From positions 158,816 through 222,815 of the forward strand of contig LUQO01000004.1 in assembly GCA_001627865.1 (NCBI GenBank): a DNA stretch of 64,000 nucleotides, written 5' to 3'. How positions within the stretch are numbered: the stretch's first letter is position 1; every line of letters starts with the position of its first letter. The translations under genes and the position numbers were made by a program. The notes beneath the pieces are model-generated. The model had not been told where the DNA came from. It did not search any database and saw only the letters and a list, made by a program, of their open reading frames with translations. Positions 1-9,368 of the stretch are shown piece by piece. This DNA is from SAR324 cluster bacterium REDSEA-S27_B3 (lineage in GTDB: Bacteria; SAR324; NAC60-12).

Positions 1-21
1 TAGGTCTCTGTGAGGAAAGCT

Positions 22-49
22 GCCCCGCCTCCATGATGGGGGGCGGGGC
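22..49. other. GC-rich hairpin downstream of TRAP binding-protein gene
   Basis: A perfect 8-bp inverted repeat, GCCCCGCC paired with GGCGGGGC, surrounds a 12-nt loop just after the stop codon of the minus-strand TRAP gene. No T-run follows on either strand, so it is not a classical Rho-independent terminator. In TRAP operons a hairpin after the binding-protein gene often stabilises that transcript ahead of the permease genes. Those would lie beyond the left edge, so this role is inference. Confidence 0.55.
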
Positions 50-81
50 GTATCTTCGGTTGGATCAACGTTAAGTTGAAG

Positions 82-1071
82 TCAGTCTGCCAGGCTTTGC
101 GCCTTTGCGACCATTCCGGCACCACCGTCCACCGAACCGGCATATTCATCATAGATCGCCTTGCTGGCGGAGATGAACGCGTCCTTATCGGCGCTGTTGA
201 CAGCCATACCTCCGGCTTTCAGATTGGCTAAGAGCTCAATCTCAAGCTCGGCGGCCCTTGAATAGACAAACGACTGCATCTCACGTGCAGTTGCCTCAAG
301 TACAGAACGTACATCACCAGGCAGCGTAGCCCACTTCTTGGAGCCGACTGTGACGTATGCCGGCGTATAGACGTGACCGGTCAGTGTCAGATACTTCTGT
401 ACCTCGTGAAATTTTGCGCTGTGAATCTGTGCAAATGGATTCTCCTGTCCGTCCATGACTCCCGTCTGCAGTGCAACGAACACCTCAGAGAAAGACATCG
501 GCGTCGGATTAGCGCCGTAGGATTTGAACATCTTGACACGCCATTTACCTTTCGGTGTGCGTAGTTTGATACCCTGCAGGTCTGCAGGCACGTCGATTGG
601 CCGAGTGTTATTGGTAATGTGACGGAAACCGTTCTCCCATACACCTATTATCTTGTAACCCTTTGCGGCAACGAGGCCTGAGAGTTTGGGCCAGAAGATA
701 TCATTGATGATACGTGCACCATGGCTTCGGCTTTTAACCATGTAAGGCATCTCAAAAAGTCCAAAGGCGTCAATCACTGAGGACATAACTGTTGAGGGCA
801 GCGAGAAATCCACCGTACCCAGTTTGAGTTTCTGCAACAGTTCTTTGTCCTTGCCCAGCTGGCTTGCACCGAAAACGGTGACTTTTGCTTTGCCGGCCAG
901 GCTTGCGTTTGCGCGGCGCGCAAATTCATCCGCCGAAATGGCGAACAACGAGCCTGGTGCGCCTACGTGTCCAAACTTGAGATTTACAGCTTGGGCTAAG
1001 GCCTGGCTCGCCACCAGCACAGTGAGGGCGAACGTGAGAGTGAACATTTTATTAATTATACGATGTTCCAT
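82..1071 (-). CDS. dctP: TRAP transporter solute-binding protein, DctP family
   Basis: This is the periplasmic binding protein of a tripartite ATP-independent transporter, which captures carboxylate-type solutes for Na+-driven membrane subunits. About 329 residues begin with a cleavable signal peptide ending near SQALA. The family core is visible: the KLRTPKGKW segment, whose Arg normally salt-bridges the substrate carboxylate, then the FSEVFVALQTGVMDGQENP block. I chose the ATG at 1071 because GGAGGAG stands just upstream of it; an upstream in-frame start at 1122 has no such site. The QM subunits are expected past the left edge. Hand counts of sample lines give about 52-57% G+C, well above the recN gene's roughly one third, so transfer is possible. 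The substrate cannot be told from sequence. Confidence 0.93.
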   Translation of the reverse strand: MEHRIINKMFTLTFALTVLVASQALAQAVNLKFGHVGAPGSLFAISADEFARRANASLAGKAKVTVFGASQLGKDKELLQKLKLGTVDFSLPSTVMSSVIDAFGLFEMPYMVKSRSHGARIINDIFWPKLSGLVAAKGYKIIGVWENGFRHITNNTRPIDVPADLQGIKLRTPKGKWRVKMFKSYGANPTPMSFSEVFVALQTGVMDGQENPFAQIHSAKFHEVQKYLTLTGHVYTPAYVTVGSKKWATLPGDVRSVLEATAREMQSFVYSRAAELEIELLANLKAGGMAVNSADKDAFISASKAIYDEYAGSVDGGAGMVAKAQSLAD

Positions 1072-1173
1072 TTGATCTTCTCCTCCTTTTTGCGACGAAT
1101 AATTCGTCATTGGTTCATACAAAACCTTGCAAGCACCTCTTCAGGGCAAGCCTGTAAAGGCTGCTGACCGGTG

Positions 1174-1191
1174 CGGTACAGAATTGTACCG
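1174..1191. promoter_or_regulatory. Palindromic operator candidate in the dctP leader
   Basis: CGGTACA-GAAT-TGTACCG is a perfect 7-bp inverted repeat with a 4-nt spacer. It lies about 35-50 nt downstream of the predicted dctP start point and about 100 nt before the start codon. Its GTAC-centred half-sites resemble operators of GntR/FadR-type regulators, which often control TRAP uptake genes. No such regulator is in the window, so the assignment is inference. Confidence 0.55.
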
Positions 1192-1229
1192 ATGCAAATT
1201 AAACCAGCTCTCTAGTTATGAAACTTGCA

Positions 1230-1258
1230 CTTATACACTACTGTAAAAGTAATGTCAA
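1230..1258 (-). promoter_or_regulatory. Sigma-70 promoter for dctP
   Basis: Read on the minus strand, TTGACA (1258-1253) is followed after exactly 17 nt by TATAAG (1235-1230): a perfect -35 and a near-perfect -10. The start point would fall near 1223, leaving a leader of about 150 nt that contains the palindrome at 1174-1191. The rest of the 1072-1442 intergenic stretch holds no convincing gene. Confidence 0.7.
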
Positions 1259-1442
1259 GCGTAAATGTTGAAAATCTAAAAAAAGATGTATAAGCCAGCA
1301 CGACAATTGTTCACCTTTGGGGTGATGGAATTGGTAAGAACAAGCACAACTGAAACGTCGGCGGTTACTGGTTTCAATGGCATAAAAGCGGCACAATTTA
1401 TTATTTAATTAAGGCGGAAAAACTGTAAGTAACTGATTTTAA

Positions 1443-1519
1443 TGGCGCGGGCGGAAGGGCTCGAACCCTCAACCCTCAGATCCGAAGTCTGATGCTCTAT
1501 CCAATTGAGCTACGCCCGC
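1443..1519 (-). tRNA. tRNA-Arg (anticodon UCG)
   Basis: The minus strand folds as a full cloverleaf. The acceptor GCGGGCG pairs with CGCCCGC, the anticodon stem is TCAGA/TCTGA with loop CTTCGGA (anticodon TCG), and the T arm is GAGGG/CCTTC with loop TTCGAGC. The discriminator is G and CCA is genome-encoded (1443-1445). It lies 52 nt downstream of tRNA-His on the same strand, so the two are probably co-transcribed. Confidence 0.96.
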
Positions 1520-1571
1520 GACGGGAAAATATGTGGAAGTTATTATTGGTGTTGCTTCGATCCGGAATAAC

Positions 1572-1648
1572 TGGGGCGAGCGAAGGGATTTGAACCCTCG
1601 ACCACTGGAATCACAATCCAGCGCTCTACCAACTGAGCTACGCCCGCC
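1572..1648 (-). tRNA. tRNA-His (anticodon GUG)
   Basis: On the minus strand the acceptor GCGGGCG pairs with CGCTCGC, the anticodon stem is CTGGA/TCCAG with loop TTGTGAT (anticodon GTG), and CCA is encoded. The nucleotide before the acceptor is G and the discriminator is C. This gives the extra G-1:C73 pair diagnostic of tRNA-His, so the mature 5' end is placed at 1648. Confidence 0.97.
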
Positions 1649-1758
1649 ATGCAATCAGGTTCATTTCCAGATCTTTAATTAGTACTTAATGAGTAATGTC
1701 AGGATTTCAGCAGTGTCATGATAGCTGTAAATACGTGAATTTGCAACAAATTAGTTGC

Positions 1759-2949
1759 TCAGGGCAACACTTCAACAGCCATCGCTGTAGCTTCACCGCC
1801 TCCAATGCACAGGCTGGCCACCCCTCGGGTTTTGCCATATTTTTTCAAGGCGGAAATAAGTGTGATCAGTATCCTTGTTCCTGAGGCGCCCACAGGATGT
1901 CCAAGCGCGCATGCTCCTCCATGGATGTTTACTTTTTCCGCAGGCAAATCAAGATCCTTCATGGCAGCCATGGTGACGGTGGCAAAAGCTTCGTTGATTT
2001 CATAAAGCTCCACGTCCTGAGCATCCCAACCGGTTTTTTCCAGAATTAATTTAATTGCTCCTATCGGGGCAGTGGTGAACCAGTCAGGCGCCTGCGCAAA
2101 ACTGCTGTGTCCGAGAATGCGTGCCAACGGAGTTAACCCGCGATTTTTGGCGGCAGCTTCACTCATCATCACCAGTGCTGCTGCTCCATCAGAAATTGAT
2201 GAAGAATTGGCAGCGGTGACTGTGCCGTCTTTTTCGAAGGCAGGCCGAAGCCTTGGAATTTTTTCCAGATTTGCTGTCATCGGCTGCTCATCCTGTTCAA
2301 CAACTGTTTCTCCTTTACGATCAGTGAAGGAAACCGGAGTGATTTCTTCTTTGAAACTTCCGTCCTCAATAGCTGTTTTGGCTCGTGTCAGGGAGCGGAT
2401 TGCGAATTCATCCTGTGCTTCACGTGTAAAACCATAAGTTTTGGCTGTTCTTTCCGCGAAAACTCCCATCAGAGTACCTTTTTCGTAAACGTCTTCAAGA
2501 CCATCCAGGAACATGTGATCACTCATTTCTCCATGTCCAAGTCTTTGTCCGGTACGTGCCTTCTGAAGAATATAAGGAGCATTTGTCATACTTTCCATTC
2601 CACCGGCAACCATGATTTCGTTTGTTTCAGCACGCAAAGCATCATGTGCCATCATTGTTGATTTCATACCTGAACCGCACATCTTGTTGACGGTAGTACA
2701 GCCTGTGGAATTTGGAATACCTGCTCCAAGTGAAGCCTGCCTTGCCGGAGCCTGTCCCATTCCGGCAGGAAGCACGCAACCCATCAGTACCTCATCAATA
2801 TCTTTAGCGGTTACTCCGCTGCGTTCCAGAGCAGCACGGATGGCAAAACTTCCCAGCACAGGAGCAGTAACCTCTCTCAAAACTCCCTGAAAACCACCCA
2901 TGGGAGTACGGGCCATTCCTACAATAACAATTGGATCATATTCATTCAT
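1759..2949 (-). CDS. Acetyl-CoA acetyltransferase (thiolase)
   Basis: This thiolase condenses two acetyl-CoA to acetoacetyl-CoA or runs the reverse cleavage, in the cytoplasm. The 396 residues match the family's usual length. The nucleophile Cys91 sits in NKMCGSGMKS, His351 in ALGHPVGASG, and the general-acid Cys381 in the CIGGGEA block near the C-terminus. GGMESMTNAPY is the usual substrate-loop motif. The gene stands alone, reading toward the two tRNAs, with no beta-ketothiolase partner beside it. Biosynthetic (PhaA/AtoB-type) function is likely, but a degradative paralog cannot be excluded. Confidence 0.94.
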   Translation of the reverse strand: MNEYDPIVIVGMARTPMGGFQGVLREVTAPVLGSFAIRAALERSGVTAKDIDEVLMGCVLPAGMGQAPARQASLGAGIPNSTGCTTVNKMCGSGMKSTMMAHDALRAETNEIMVAGGMESMTNAPYILQKARTGQRLGHGEMSDHMFLDGLEDVYEKGTLMGVFAERTAKTYGFTREAQDEFAIRSLTRAKTAIEDGSFKEEITPVSFTDRKGETVVEQDEQPMTANLEKIPRLRPAFEKDGTVTAANSSSISDGAAALVMMSEAAAKNRGLTPLARILGHSSFAQAPDWFTTAPIGAIKLILEKTGWDAQDVELYEINEAFATVTMAAMKDLDLPAEKVNIHGGACALGHPVGASGTRILITLISALKKYGKTRGVASLCIGGGEATAMAVEVLP

Positions 2950-3036
2950 AATTTTTACTTATTACTATTTTAATTTTGGCAATGTAAATAAATGCTATAG
3001 TTCAGCATGTTATGCTTTCATTTTGCAAATAAATTA

Positions 3037-4128
3037 TTACACAGGATTTTCCGGAGGACTATCAGGTAAAAACACCTGAAAAGTTGAACCTGCTGAATTA
3101 CTGGGAGAAAAGCGCAATAATCCTCCAAGCGCCTGAACAAGTCTGTGAGAGATGGACAAACCAAGACCATGCCCTTCTTTTTTAGTGGTGAAAAGCGGCT
3201 TGAATAACTGATCGCGTATCTCAGTTGGGATTCCATTACCTTCATCTTCAATTGCTATCAAAGTATAATTCAGCTCCGGATCAAGATTAGTTCCCGCAAG
3301 CTCCCATCTCCCACAGAATCTGGTAGAGACTGTGACAGAAGTATCTGCCGGTGATGCCTCAACCGCGTTCCGGATCAGATTTAAAAATACCTGATGCAGT
3401 TTATCTCGGTCAGACTGAATTTCAGGAAGTGATGTGTCAAAACTTCGCTTAAATCTGATTCCGTCCGCAGTGTTGTTTTCAAAACGAATTACGGTATTTA
3501 ACAGCTCATGAATGTTAAATGCACTTGTCTCTAATGGTATCGGATGAGAGTGAAACAGCAGCTGTTTCAATAAACGCTCTACCCTATCTAGTTCTTCCAG
3601 CATCATGCTGATGGAACCGTTTTTGAACTTTGTGTTTTGCAGGTCACGCTGCAGCAGCTGGAGCATGCCTTTGACACCACTGAGCGGATTCTGAATTTCA
3701 TGTGCCAGTGTCCCGGCAAGCTTCCCAATTGAACTGGCCAACTGCTCTTCAAGTTCTCTTGCCTGAGACTCCTGGATAGTTGTGCTTTCCAGCAGCGTGA
3801 TTACGGCTTGTTCAATCCTGCCTGATTTGAGACGAACAGGAGCAATTACAATTTCTGCCCCACGCTCCCGCAGTGGTGGTGTCTGCAGCACATATCCTCC
3901 AAGACGGCAAACCTTTCCGGAATCCAGAACTTCCCTTATTTTGTGCTGAATCATCACATCTGCCTGAAACAGTTCATTGTTTTTTCTGCCGATCAGACGA
4001 TCCGTGTCTCGCTGCCAGAACTGGGAAGCAGAATCATTACAATAGACTATCAGCCCTTTCTGGTCAATTGCCAGCACCGCCTGCTGCAAATGATCAGTCA
4101 TATTTGCTATGTGGTCATTTGAGAGCAT
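3037..4128 (-). CDS. PAS-domain sensor histidine kinase (NtrB-like)
   Basis: A soluble two-component sensor kinase of about 363 residues from the ATG at 4128; a further in-frame TTG lies at 4206 and another ATG at 4101, so the start is uncertain. An N-terminal PAS domain (about residues 10-115) is followed by a HisKA helix with the phospho-acceptor His143 in LAGTLAHEIQNPLSG. The HATPase has its N box (NLIRNAVEAS), G1 box (EDEGNGIP) and G2 box (GHGLGLSISHRL). No transmembrane segment is visible. The order resembles NtrB/GlnL-type kinases. No response regulator is adjacent; the nearest is the lone receiver at 33970. It is divergent from recB. Confidence 0.88.
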   Translation of the reverse strand: MLSNDHIANMTDHLQQAVLAIDQKGLIVYCNDSASQFWQRDTDRLIGRKNNELFQADVMIQHKIREVLDSGKVCRLGGYVLQTPPLRERGAEIVIAPVRLKSGRIEQAVITLLESTTIQESQARELEEQLASSIGKLAGTLAHEIQNPLSGVKGMLQLLQRDLQNTKFKNGSISMMLEELDRVERLLKQLLFHSHPIPLETSAFNIHELLNTVIRFENNTADGIRFKRSFDTSLPEIQSDRDKLHQVFLNLIRNAVEASPADTSVTVSTRFCGRWELAGTNLDPELNYTLIAIEDEGNGIPTEIRDQLFKPLFTTKKEGHGLGLSISHRLVQALGGLLRFSPSNSAGSTFQVFLPDSPPENPV

Positions 4129-4296
4129 CAACTGAATATATTTTATGTCAATAAAGATTCTGAAATTCCAAACATACAATTTATGTTGAACCAACCTCAA
4201 GGACAAGTCATTTAGCTTGAAGGCAGTTTTGGAGAAGTTGAATTGTGCAGGTTTGTGTATTAAAATTCAGGAACATTCAAACAGGAATATCTGGTA

Positions 4297-7200
4297 ATGA
4301 CAAAAACAGAAAATACAGGACCGGTTTACATTCCAAAACAGTCCGAACTGCTCCAGGATGACCCGGGAAAAATGGCAGGAAATAATTCAACTGCGGAAAT
4401 TTTCCATCAAGGTAAAAACAGACTGACAATGATTGAGGCCTCGGCTGGAACGGGTAAAACTTTTGCTTTGGTGGAATTGGTTTTGGAATTGATGTTTACG
4501 CAAAATATACCGCTCAATAGTATTGTGCTTGTAACATTCACAGACAAAGCCACCTCGGAACTGAGACTGCGTCTTCGCGCTAAACTCCGGGAAATATCAA
4601 ATGCCTGTGAAAATAATAACAATAAGTTTCTGACTGTTCCGAAAGGAGCATATTGGGAAATAAATAAAGTCCGTAAGGATCAAATCAAAGCCGCACTGCT
4701 GGATTTTGACTCAGTCCCGATTTACACAATTCATGGATTCTGCAAACGGATTCTGCAGGAATTTGCTTTTGAAAACCGACAGCTGTTTGAACAGCAGCTG
4801 ATTGATATTAACCATCTTTTCCCGGAAGTGTTTCGAAGATATCTGCGTAGAGATTTGCTTTCTAACAACACTCCGGTTTCTCAGCTTTTTGCCATTTATG
4901 TGAAACATACAGAAGGCTCGCTGGAGACTCTTGAAAATGAAATAAAAAATCTGCTTGCCAAAAGAGGAACATTCGTTCCAAACTTCCCTTCATTTGACAT
5001 TTTTCTGAATGAATTTTCGGAGCGCTGGAAAGTGTTAGTTGAGCGTGATTTAAGCCTGCGAGAAACAAATTCTACAGAACATCCAATCCTTGCCGCATTC
5101 AGTGCAACAGCCCTGAATGGAACGGGGAAAAATAATGTCATGCTTAACCTTAAGCTGCTTCTGGAAACACTGAGTGATGCACATTCAGGGAGATCCCTGA
5201 ATGATCTTTTGCCTGTAATTTTCAATATTGAACTGCACAGGGTAAGTGCTCCAAAATGCAGAAAAAATTTGAGGAACGAAGAAAAGTGGCTCAGTCCGCA
5301 AAATTTTCCACAGGCTGAACGTGATTGGATTGAGGCGGTGTCCGATTGTGAGAGGCTGCTGCAGCATCACAATCTAATCGGTGATGGAAAGAAAATATTA
5401 AGAGCATGGGTTACACAGCAGGTTCTTGGAGATATACGATTTGAATTGCAGAATACAAAAATGGAGCAGGGGATGTACGACTATGATGACCTGCTGCGAC
5501 TGGTTGAGGAACAGGTTAAGCACAGTGGCAGGGACAGAAATGTGCCGACTGTACTAACGAAGGTTGTTCGTGAAAAATACACATGCGCTGTTGTGGACGA
5601 ATTCCAGGACACAGACCATCGGCAATGGAATATTTTCCGGAATATATTTTTGGAAAGTACGGAGCACCGTTTAATAGTGATCGGTGATCCAAAACAGGCC
5701 ATTTATTCTTTCCGTGGAGCAGACATTTTTACTTATATGCACGCCAGAACATTATTTGAAATGAACAGCGCACGTCTGCCGTTTTCATTGAAAAAAAATT
5801 TCCGTTCCACAGAAATATTGCTGTGCGGACTGAATCATATTTTTGAAAGTAATTACTGGCTACCTGAAAAGAAAGGGATTGTTTATCGGCAGGTGGGTTG
5901 CGGCAAGCCTGAACTGGAATTTATCGACAAGTCAACCGAACGAAGCGGGGTTCATTTGCTTGAGCTGCTTCCACAGTTTACTGTATCAGGAAAAAAAATT
6001 GCCGATCAAAGAAGTCTGAAAAATCCGGAATTGTCTGCTGAATTGCTGAATGCATTATCTTCTTTGAATGGTCAAATATTTTATGGCAAAGAAGATTTAA
6101 TACAGGCAGTGGAGTCACGGTATAACAATAAAATATCCAAATCTGATCAAAATGCGGTGTTTAAACTGTTCCTTGAGGATAACGCGGAAAAGGCCACTTC
6201 AAGATTTGCAGAGGCCATCGCGCAGGAAATTAAAACGCTTTTGAGAAAGGGGCACCCTGGTTCAGAGCGGCCGATATGGAAAAATGAAAAAGGGGAACAT
6301 CCTCTGCGTGAGCAGGACATTTGCGTGCTTTTCCGTAAAAGCAGCGAAGGTGAAAAGATCGGCCAGGCATTGCGCGGCTTAGGAATTGACTTTGCCTTTT
6401 ATAAACAAAAGGGGTTATTGTCCGGACGAGAAGCACATGATATTTATTACCTGCTGGAAGCAATAGCAAATCCTCATGATCATTCACGAATTGCAAAAGT
6501 CTGGCTGACTCGTTTTTTCGGGGCAAATATACAGGATCTTGTTGGAACAACAATTATTGATTCTGATTTCTCGAATATGCTGCATGAATGGAATATTCTT
6601 GCCGAAGCCAGACGCTTCAGGAAACTGTTTGATCAGATTCTGCTTAAAACCAGACTGTTTGAGCGGGAATTGTTTTTGTCCGGAGACGAGAGAAGCGTGT
6701 CAAATTACGCGCATTTGTTTGAGGTGCTGATCAGGCAGGTGATGGAGAGACATCTTGATTTAAATGAATTGAGTTTGTTGTTAAAGCGTTTTATCGACGG
6801 TGAAGAGGATGCTGGAGAAAATGAAAATTTGCTGCGCCTTGAAAGTGAACGAAACGCGGTTCAGTTGATGACAATACATGCCTCCAAAGGTCTGGAATTT
6901 CCGGTGGTTTTTTTATTTGGAGGACTTACAGCAAATAAAAAGGACACTGTTCACTTTTATCATGATGCAGACGAAAAACCTGTAATTGATTTCCTCAGTA
7001 AAAATGTTCCTAAGGAATTCAGCTGGCAGGAGGAGGCAGAAAAGCAGCGTCTGCTCTATGTTGCAATGACTCGGGCCTGCGCGCGTCTTTATTTACCCTA
7101 TGTGGGTTTTATTGAAGGAAATGCCGGACAACACGTTTGTAAGGTCAATGGTGATTATGGGGTTATTAATGAGAGGTTGACAACGCTTGATTCCGGCTCT

Positions 7201-8346
7201 GCATCCGTTAGGGACAAACCGGCATTCAGTCACAGTTATTGCGGAAAGCCTGTGGAGGATTTGGACCAAACTTTGAAAATTGAAGAACAGCAGAATCTGG
7301 TTAATTGGAAAGTTTCAGGACTGCCGGAAACTCCGGATTTATTGGGTGAAACAACAAATGCGGAGGAATCTTTCAGGATGCTTCGACACAATAAAAAGGG
7401 TTTTGTGGTTAGTTCCTTCAGTCGGTTGAGCAGCAGGAAAGAAGAACGGCATACAACGGAAACGGAGCAAGGTGTGACTGGTGTTTTGCCTGTGGAAATC
7501 CGTACCGAAAATCAGCTGAAAGCACACAGGGAAGTTGATGAAACTATCGATCAGGAAATTGATTCGGCAAATGATTATTCAGGCTCCTCAAACGATGGAG
7601 TAAAAAAGGGAGAAACAAAAAATGAAATTCTGCCAGGTGGTATTCAAACCGGCAACATGCTGCATGAATTGCTGGAGCATATTGATTTTAATATTATTCT
7701 TGCGAGCAGGTCTGCACAGGACTGGCTGGGGCAGGCACAAGTCCGTGAGCTGATTGACTCAATCCGGGAGCGTTATCAGCTTTCTGCTGAAACTGTGCCG
7801 ACCATCGCAGAGATAATCTGGAGCACTTTGCGTACTCCGGTCAGGCTGGGAAGTGGTCCGGACGCAACAAAAGTGGAACTTGCTTCCTGTGAACCTTATT
7901 TACGTGAAACTGATTTTTATTTTCCAATTCCTGGAAAAGGTACAGTAAAAAACAAAGATACTGACACCCTGAATAATCAGTCTGTAATGAAGCTTGAGGG
8001 ATGGAATGTTGAAAAGGGATTCCTGCGCGGTTCAATAGACTTTGTGTTCGAACATGATGGCAAGATTTATTTGATAGACTGGAAAAGCAATTTATTGACA
8101 GGTTATAATCCGGAATCATTAGAAAAGGAGGTGATGGAACACTATCTGCTGCAGCTGCAGATTTACACATTGGCGATTTCTTACTGGTTTAAGCTTGACG
8201 GAAGAGAAAAATATGAAAACAGGTTCGGCGGTGTATTTTATATTTTTCTGCGTGGAATGCCCAACAACGAAGGTGCATATTTTACGCGCCCGGGATGGAA
8301 TGACCTGCTTGATTATGAAAAACGTCTTAGTCTGGAAAATTATTGA
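4297..8346 (+). CDS. recB: RecB-like UvrD-family helicase/nuclease
   Basis: Exodeoxyribonuclease V beta-type protein: a 3'-5' helicase with a C-terminal RecB nuclease for double-strand break repair. Its 1349 residues exceed the usual roughly 1180. Visible motifs are Walker A EASAGTGKT (about residues 46-54), the Walker B VDEFQDTD (433-440), GDPKQAIYSFRGAD near 463, TIHASKGLEFP near 859 and YVAMTRA near 920. The nuclease core has GSIDF and IDWK (Asp1261, Lys1263), then QLQIYTLA. No recC or recD is nearby, although RecB normally works in a RecBCD complex. An AddA-like assignment is less likely from the motif order. Confidence 0.9.
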   Translation: MTKTENTGPVYIPKQSELLQDDPGKMAGNNSTAEIFHQGKNRLTMIEASAGTGKTFALVELVLELMFTQNIPLNSIVLVTFTDKATSELRLRLRAKLREISNACENNNNKFLTVPKGAYWEINKVRKDQIKAALLDFDSVPIYTIHGFCKRILQEFAFENRQLFEQQLIDINHLFPEVFRRYLRRDLLSNNTPVSQLFAIYVKHTEGSLETLENEIKNLLAKRGTFVPNFPSFDIFLNEFSERWKVLVERDLSLRETNSTEHPILAAFSATALNGTGKNNVMLNLKLLLETLSDAHSGRSLNDLLPVIFNIELHRVSAPKCRKNLRNEEKWLSPQNFPQAERDWIEAVSDCERLLQHHNLIGDGKKILRAWVTQQVLGDIRFELQNTKMEQGMYDYDDLLRLVEEQVKHSGRDRNVPTVLTKVVREKYTCAVVDEFQDTDHRQWNIFRNIFLESTEHRLIVIGDPKQAIYSFRGADIFTYMHARTLFEMNSARLPFSLKKNFRSTEILLCGLNHIFESNYWLPEKKGIVYRQVGCGKPELEFIDKSTERSGVHLLELLPQFTVSGKKIADQRSLKNPELSAELLNALSSLNGQIFYGKEDLIQAVESRYNNKISKSDQNAVFKLFLEDNAEKATSRFAEAIAQEIKTLLRKGHPGSERPIWKNEKGEHPLREQDICVLFRKSSEGEKIGQALRGLGIDFAFYKQKGLLSGREAHDIYYLLEAIANPHDHSRIAKVWLTRFFGANIQDLVGTTIIDSDFSNMLHEWNILAEARRFRKLFDQILLKTRLFERELFLSGDERSVSNYAHLFEVLIRQVMERHLDLNELSLLLKRFIDGEEDAGENENLLRLESERNAVQLMTIHASKGLEFPVVFLFGGLTANKKDTVHFYHDADEKPVIDFLSKNVPKEFSWQEEAEKQRLLYVAMTRACARLYLPYVGFIEGNAGQHVCKVNGDYGVINERLTTLDSGSASVRDKPAFSHSYCGKPVEDLDQTLKIEEQQNLVNWKVSGLPETPDLLGETTNAEESFRMLRHNKKGFVVSSFSRLSSRKEERHTTETEQGVTGVLPVEIRTENQLKAHREVDETIDQEIDSANDYSGSSNDGVKKGETKNEILPGGIQTGNMLHELLEHIDFNIILASRSAQDWLGQAQVRELIDSIRERYQLSAETVPTIAEIIWSTLRTPVRLGSGPDATKVELASCEPYLRETDFYFPIPGKGTVKNKDTDTLNNQSVMKLEGWNVEKGFLRGSIDFVFEHDGKIYLIDWKSNLLTGYNPESLEKEVMEHYLLQLQIYTLAISYWFKLDGREKYENRFGGVFYIFLRGMPNNEGAYFTRPGWNDLLDYEKRLSLENY

Positions 8347-8400
8347 ATGAAGAATCAGTGAAAGGGAGATTGCGGTACAGTCAAAAGCTCACTTTTTTGT

Positions 8401-9072
8401 TTAATGTTGTAACTGCTTCACAAGATCCTGTTTGAGAAGATGTTTTATTGTTCTGTAAGTTTTGAAATCTTTGCTTGCCAGTTCCTGAGCAACCTCCAAT
8501 GCTCTTGGCATCAGTTTTTCAGGAAGATGTGACTCATCCATCATCCCCAGTTTTTGTGCCTCCTCTCCTCCGATTTTTCTTCCTGTAAGCAGAAGTTCAC
8601 GCACTGCCTGTTTGTTGGGGAATAAATCAGCCATCAGGTAAAGTATTGGAGACGGTGGAATTTTTACATCAATTTCTGTAAAAGCAAACCAGCCTCTGTC
8701 TGCCCTCATCATTCGGAAATCCATCACCGAGGCCAGAAAAGCGCCTCCTGCAATGCAATGTCCGGTGACACAGGCAATGGTTGGAAGCGCAAGCAAAGCC
8801 CAGCGTCCGAATACTTCTTCCAACTCCCTGAATGTTCCTTCAAATTCCTCAGCTGACTGAGCCTGTATCCACTCAAAATCCAGGCCGACACACCATGATT
8901 TTGGGTCACTGCTGGTAATAACAACAGCAGAGTTTTCCTTTATTGTTTCAAGCTCTGCCAATATCTCTCGATGTGCAGAAAGTGAATCTGTATTAATGGC
9001 ATTTCCTGTTGAAGGATTATTCAGTGTAACAACGAAAATGCCGTCTTTTTTTTCAATTTCCAGTTCTGACAT
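8401..9072 (-). CDS. Enoyl-CoA hydratase/isomerase family protein
   Basis: A crotonase-fold protein of 223 residues, shorter than the usual roughly 260. The oxyanion-hole segment CVGLDFEW and the GHCIAGGAFLA loop are present, and an acidic residue occurs in FTEIDVKIP, where the crotonase active site lies. The length and the single candidate glutamate are closer to delta3,delta2-enoyl-CoA isomerases than to classical hydratases. It converges on recB with 54 nt between stops. The precise reaction is uncertain. Confidence 0.82.
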   Translation of the reverse strand: MSELEIEKKDGIFVVTLNNPSTGNAINTDSLSAHREILAELETIKENSAVVITSSDPKSWCVGLDFEWIQAQSAEEFEGTFRELEEVFGRWALLALPTIACVTGHCIAGGAFLASVMDFRMMRADRGWFAFTEIDVKIPPSPILYLMADLFPNKQAVRELLLTGRKIGGEEAQKLGMMDESHLPEKLMPRALEVAQELASKDFKTYRTIKHLLKQDLVKQLQH

Positions 9073-9368
9073 GATTTTTTCTGATGCCTAAAAAGATTTT
9101 ACTCTGAGATAGTCTGACAAGCCTATGATGATCCTCCCAGGGTTCTGTGTTTGGTCAAAAATTTTTTACTGATCTTCCTGAAAGGCTTGTGTTAGGATTG
9201 AATAATCTTCATCACAAACTCAAAATACTTTTTATCAGATTATAGTTATTTAAAAAATTCTGCCAGAAATAATCCATCGCGTATTCCTTCACAAGGCGAT
9301 GAAATGAACTGTGAGGTTTTCGTTAACTTTGATGACGTTCATCATTTTATATACAGAATAAATTTTAA

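Noticed and set aside
1469..1654. 61-codon minus-strand frame
   Set aside because: It runs through both tRNA genes; the cloverleaf structures fully explain the sequence.
3018..3251. 77-codon minus-strand frame at the end of the histidine kinase
   Set aside because: It overlaps the HATPase region of a clear kinase in another frame.
9117..9190. ACAAGCCT ... AGGCTTGT inverted repeat between the enoyl-CoA hydratase and recN
   Set aside because: An 8-bp match with a 58-nt loop and no T-run is too weak to call a terminator or operator.
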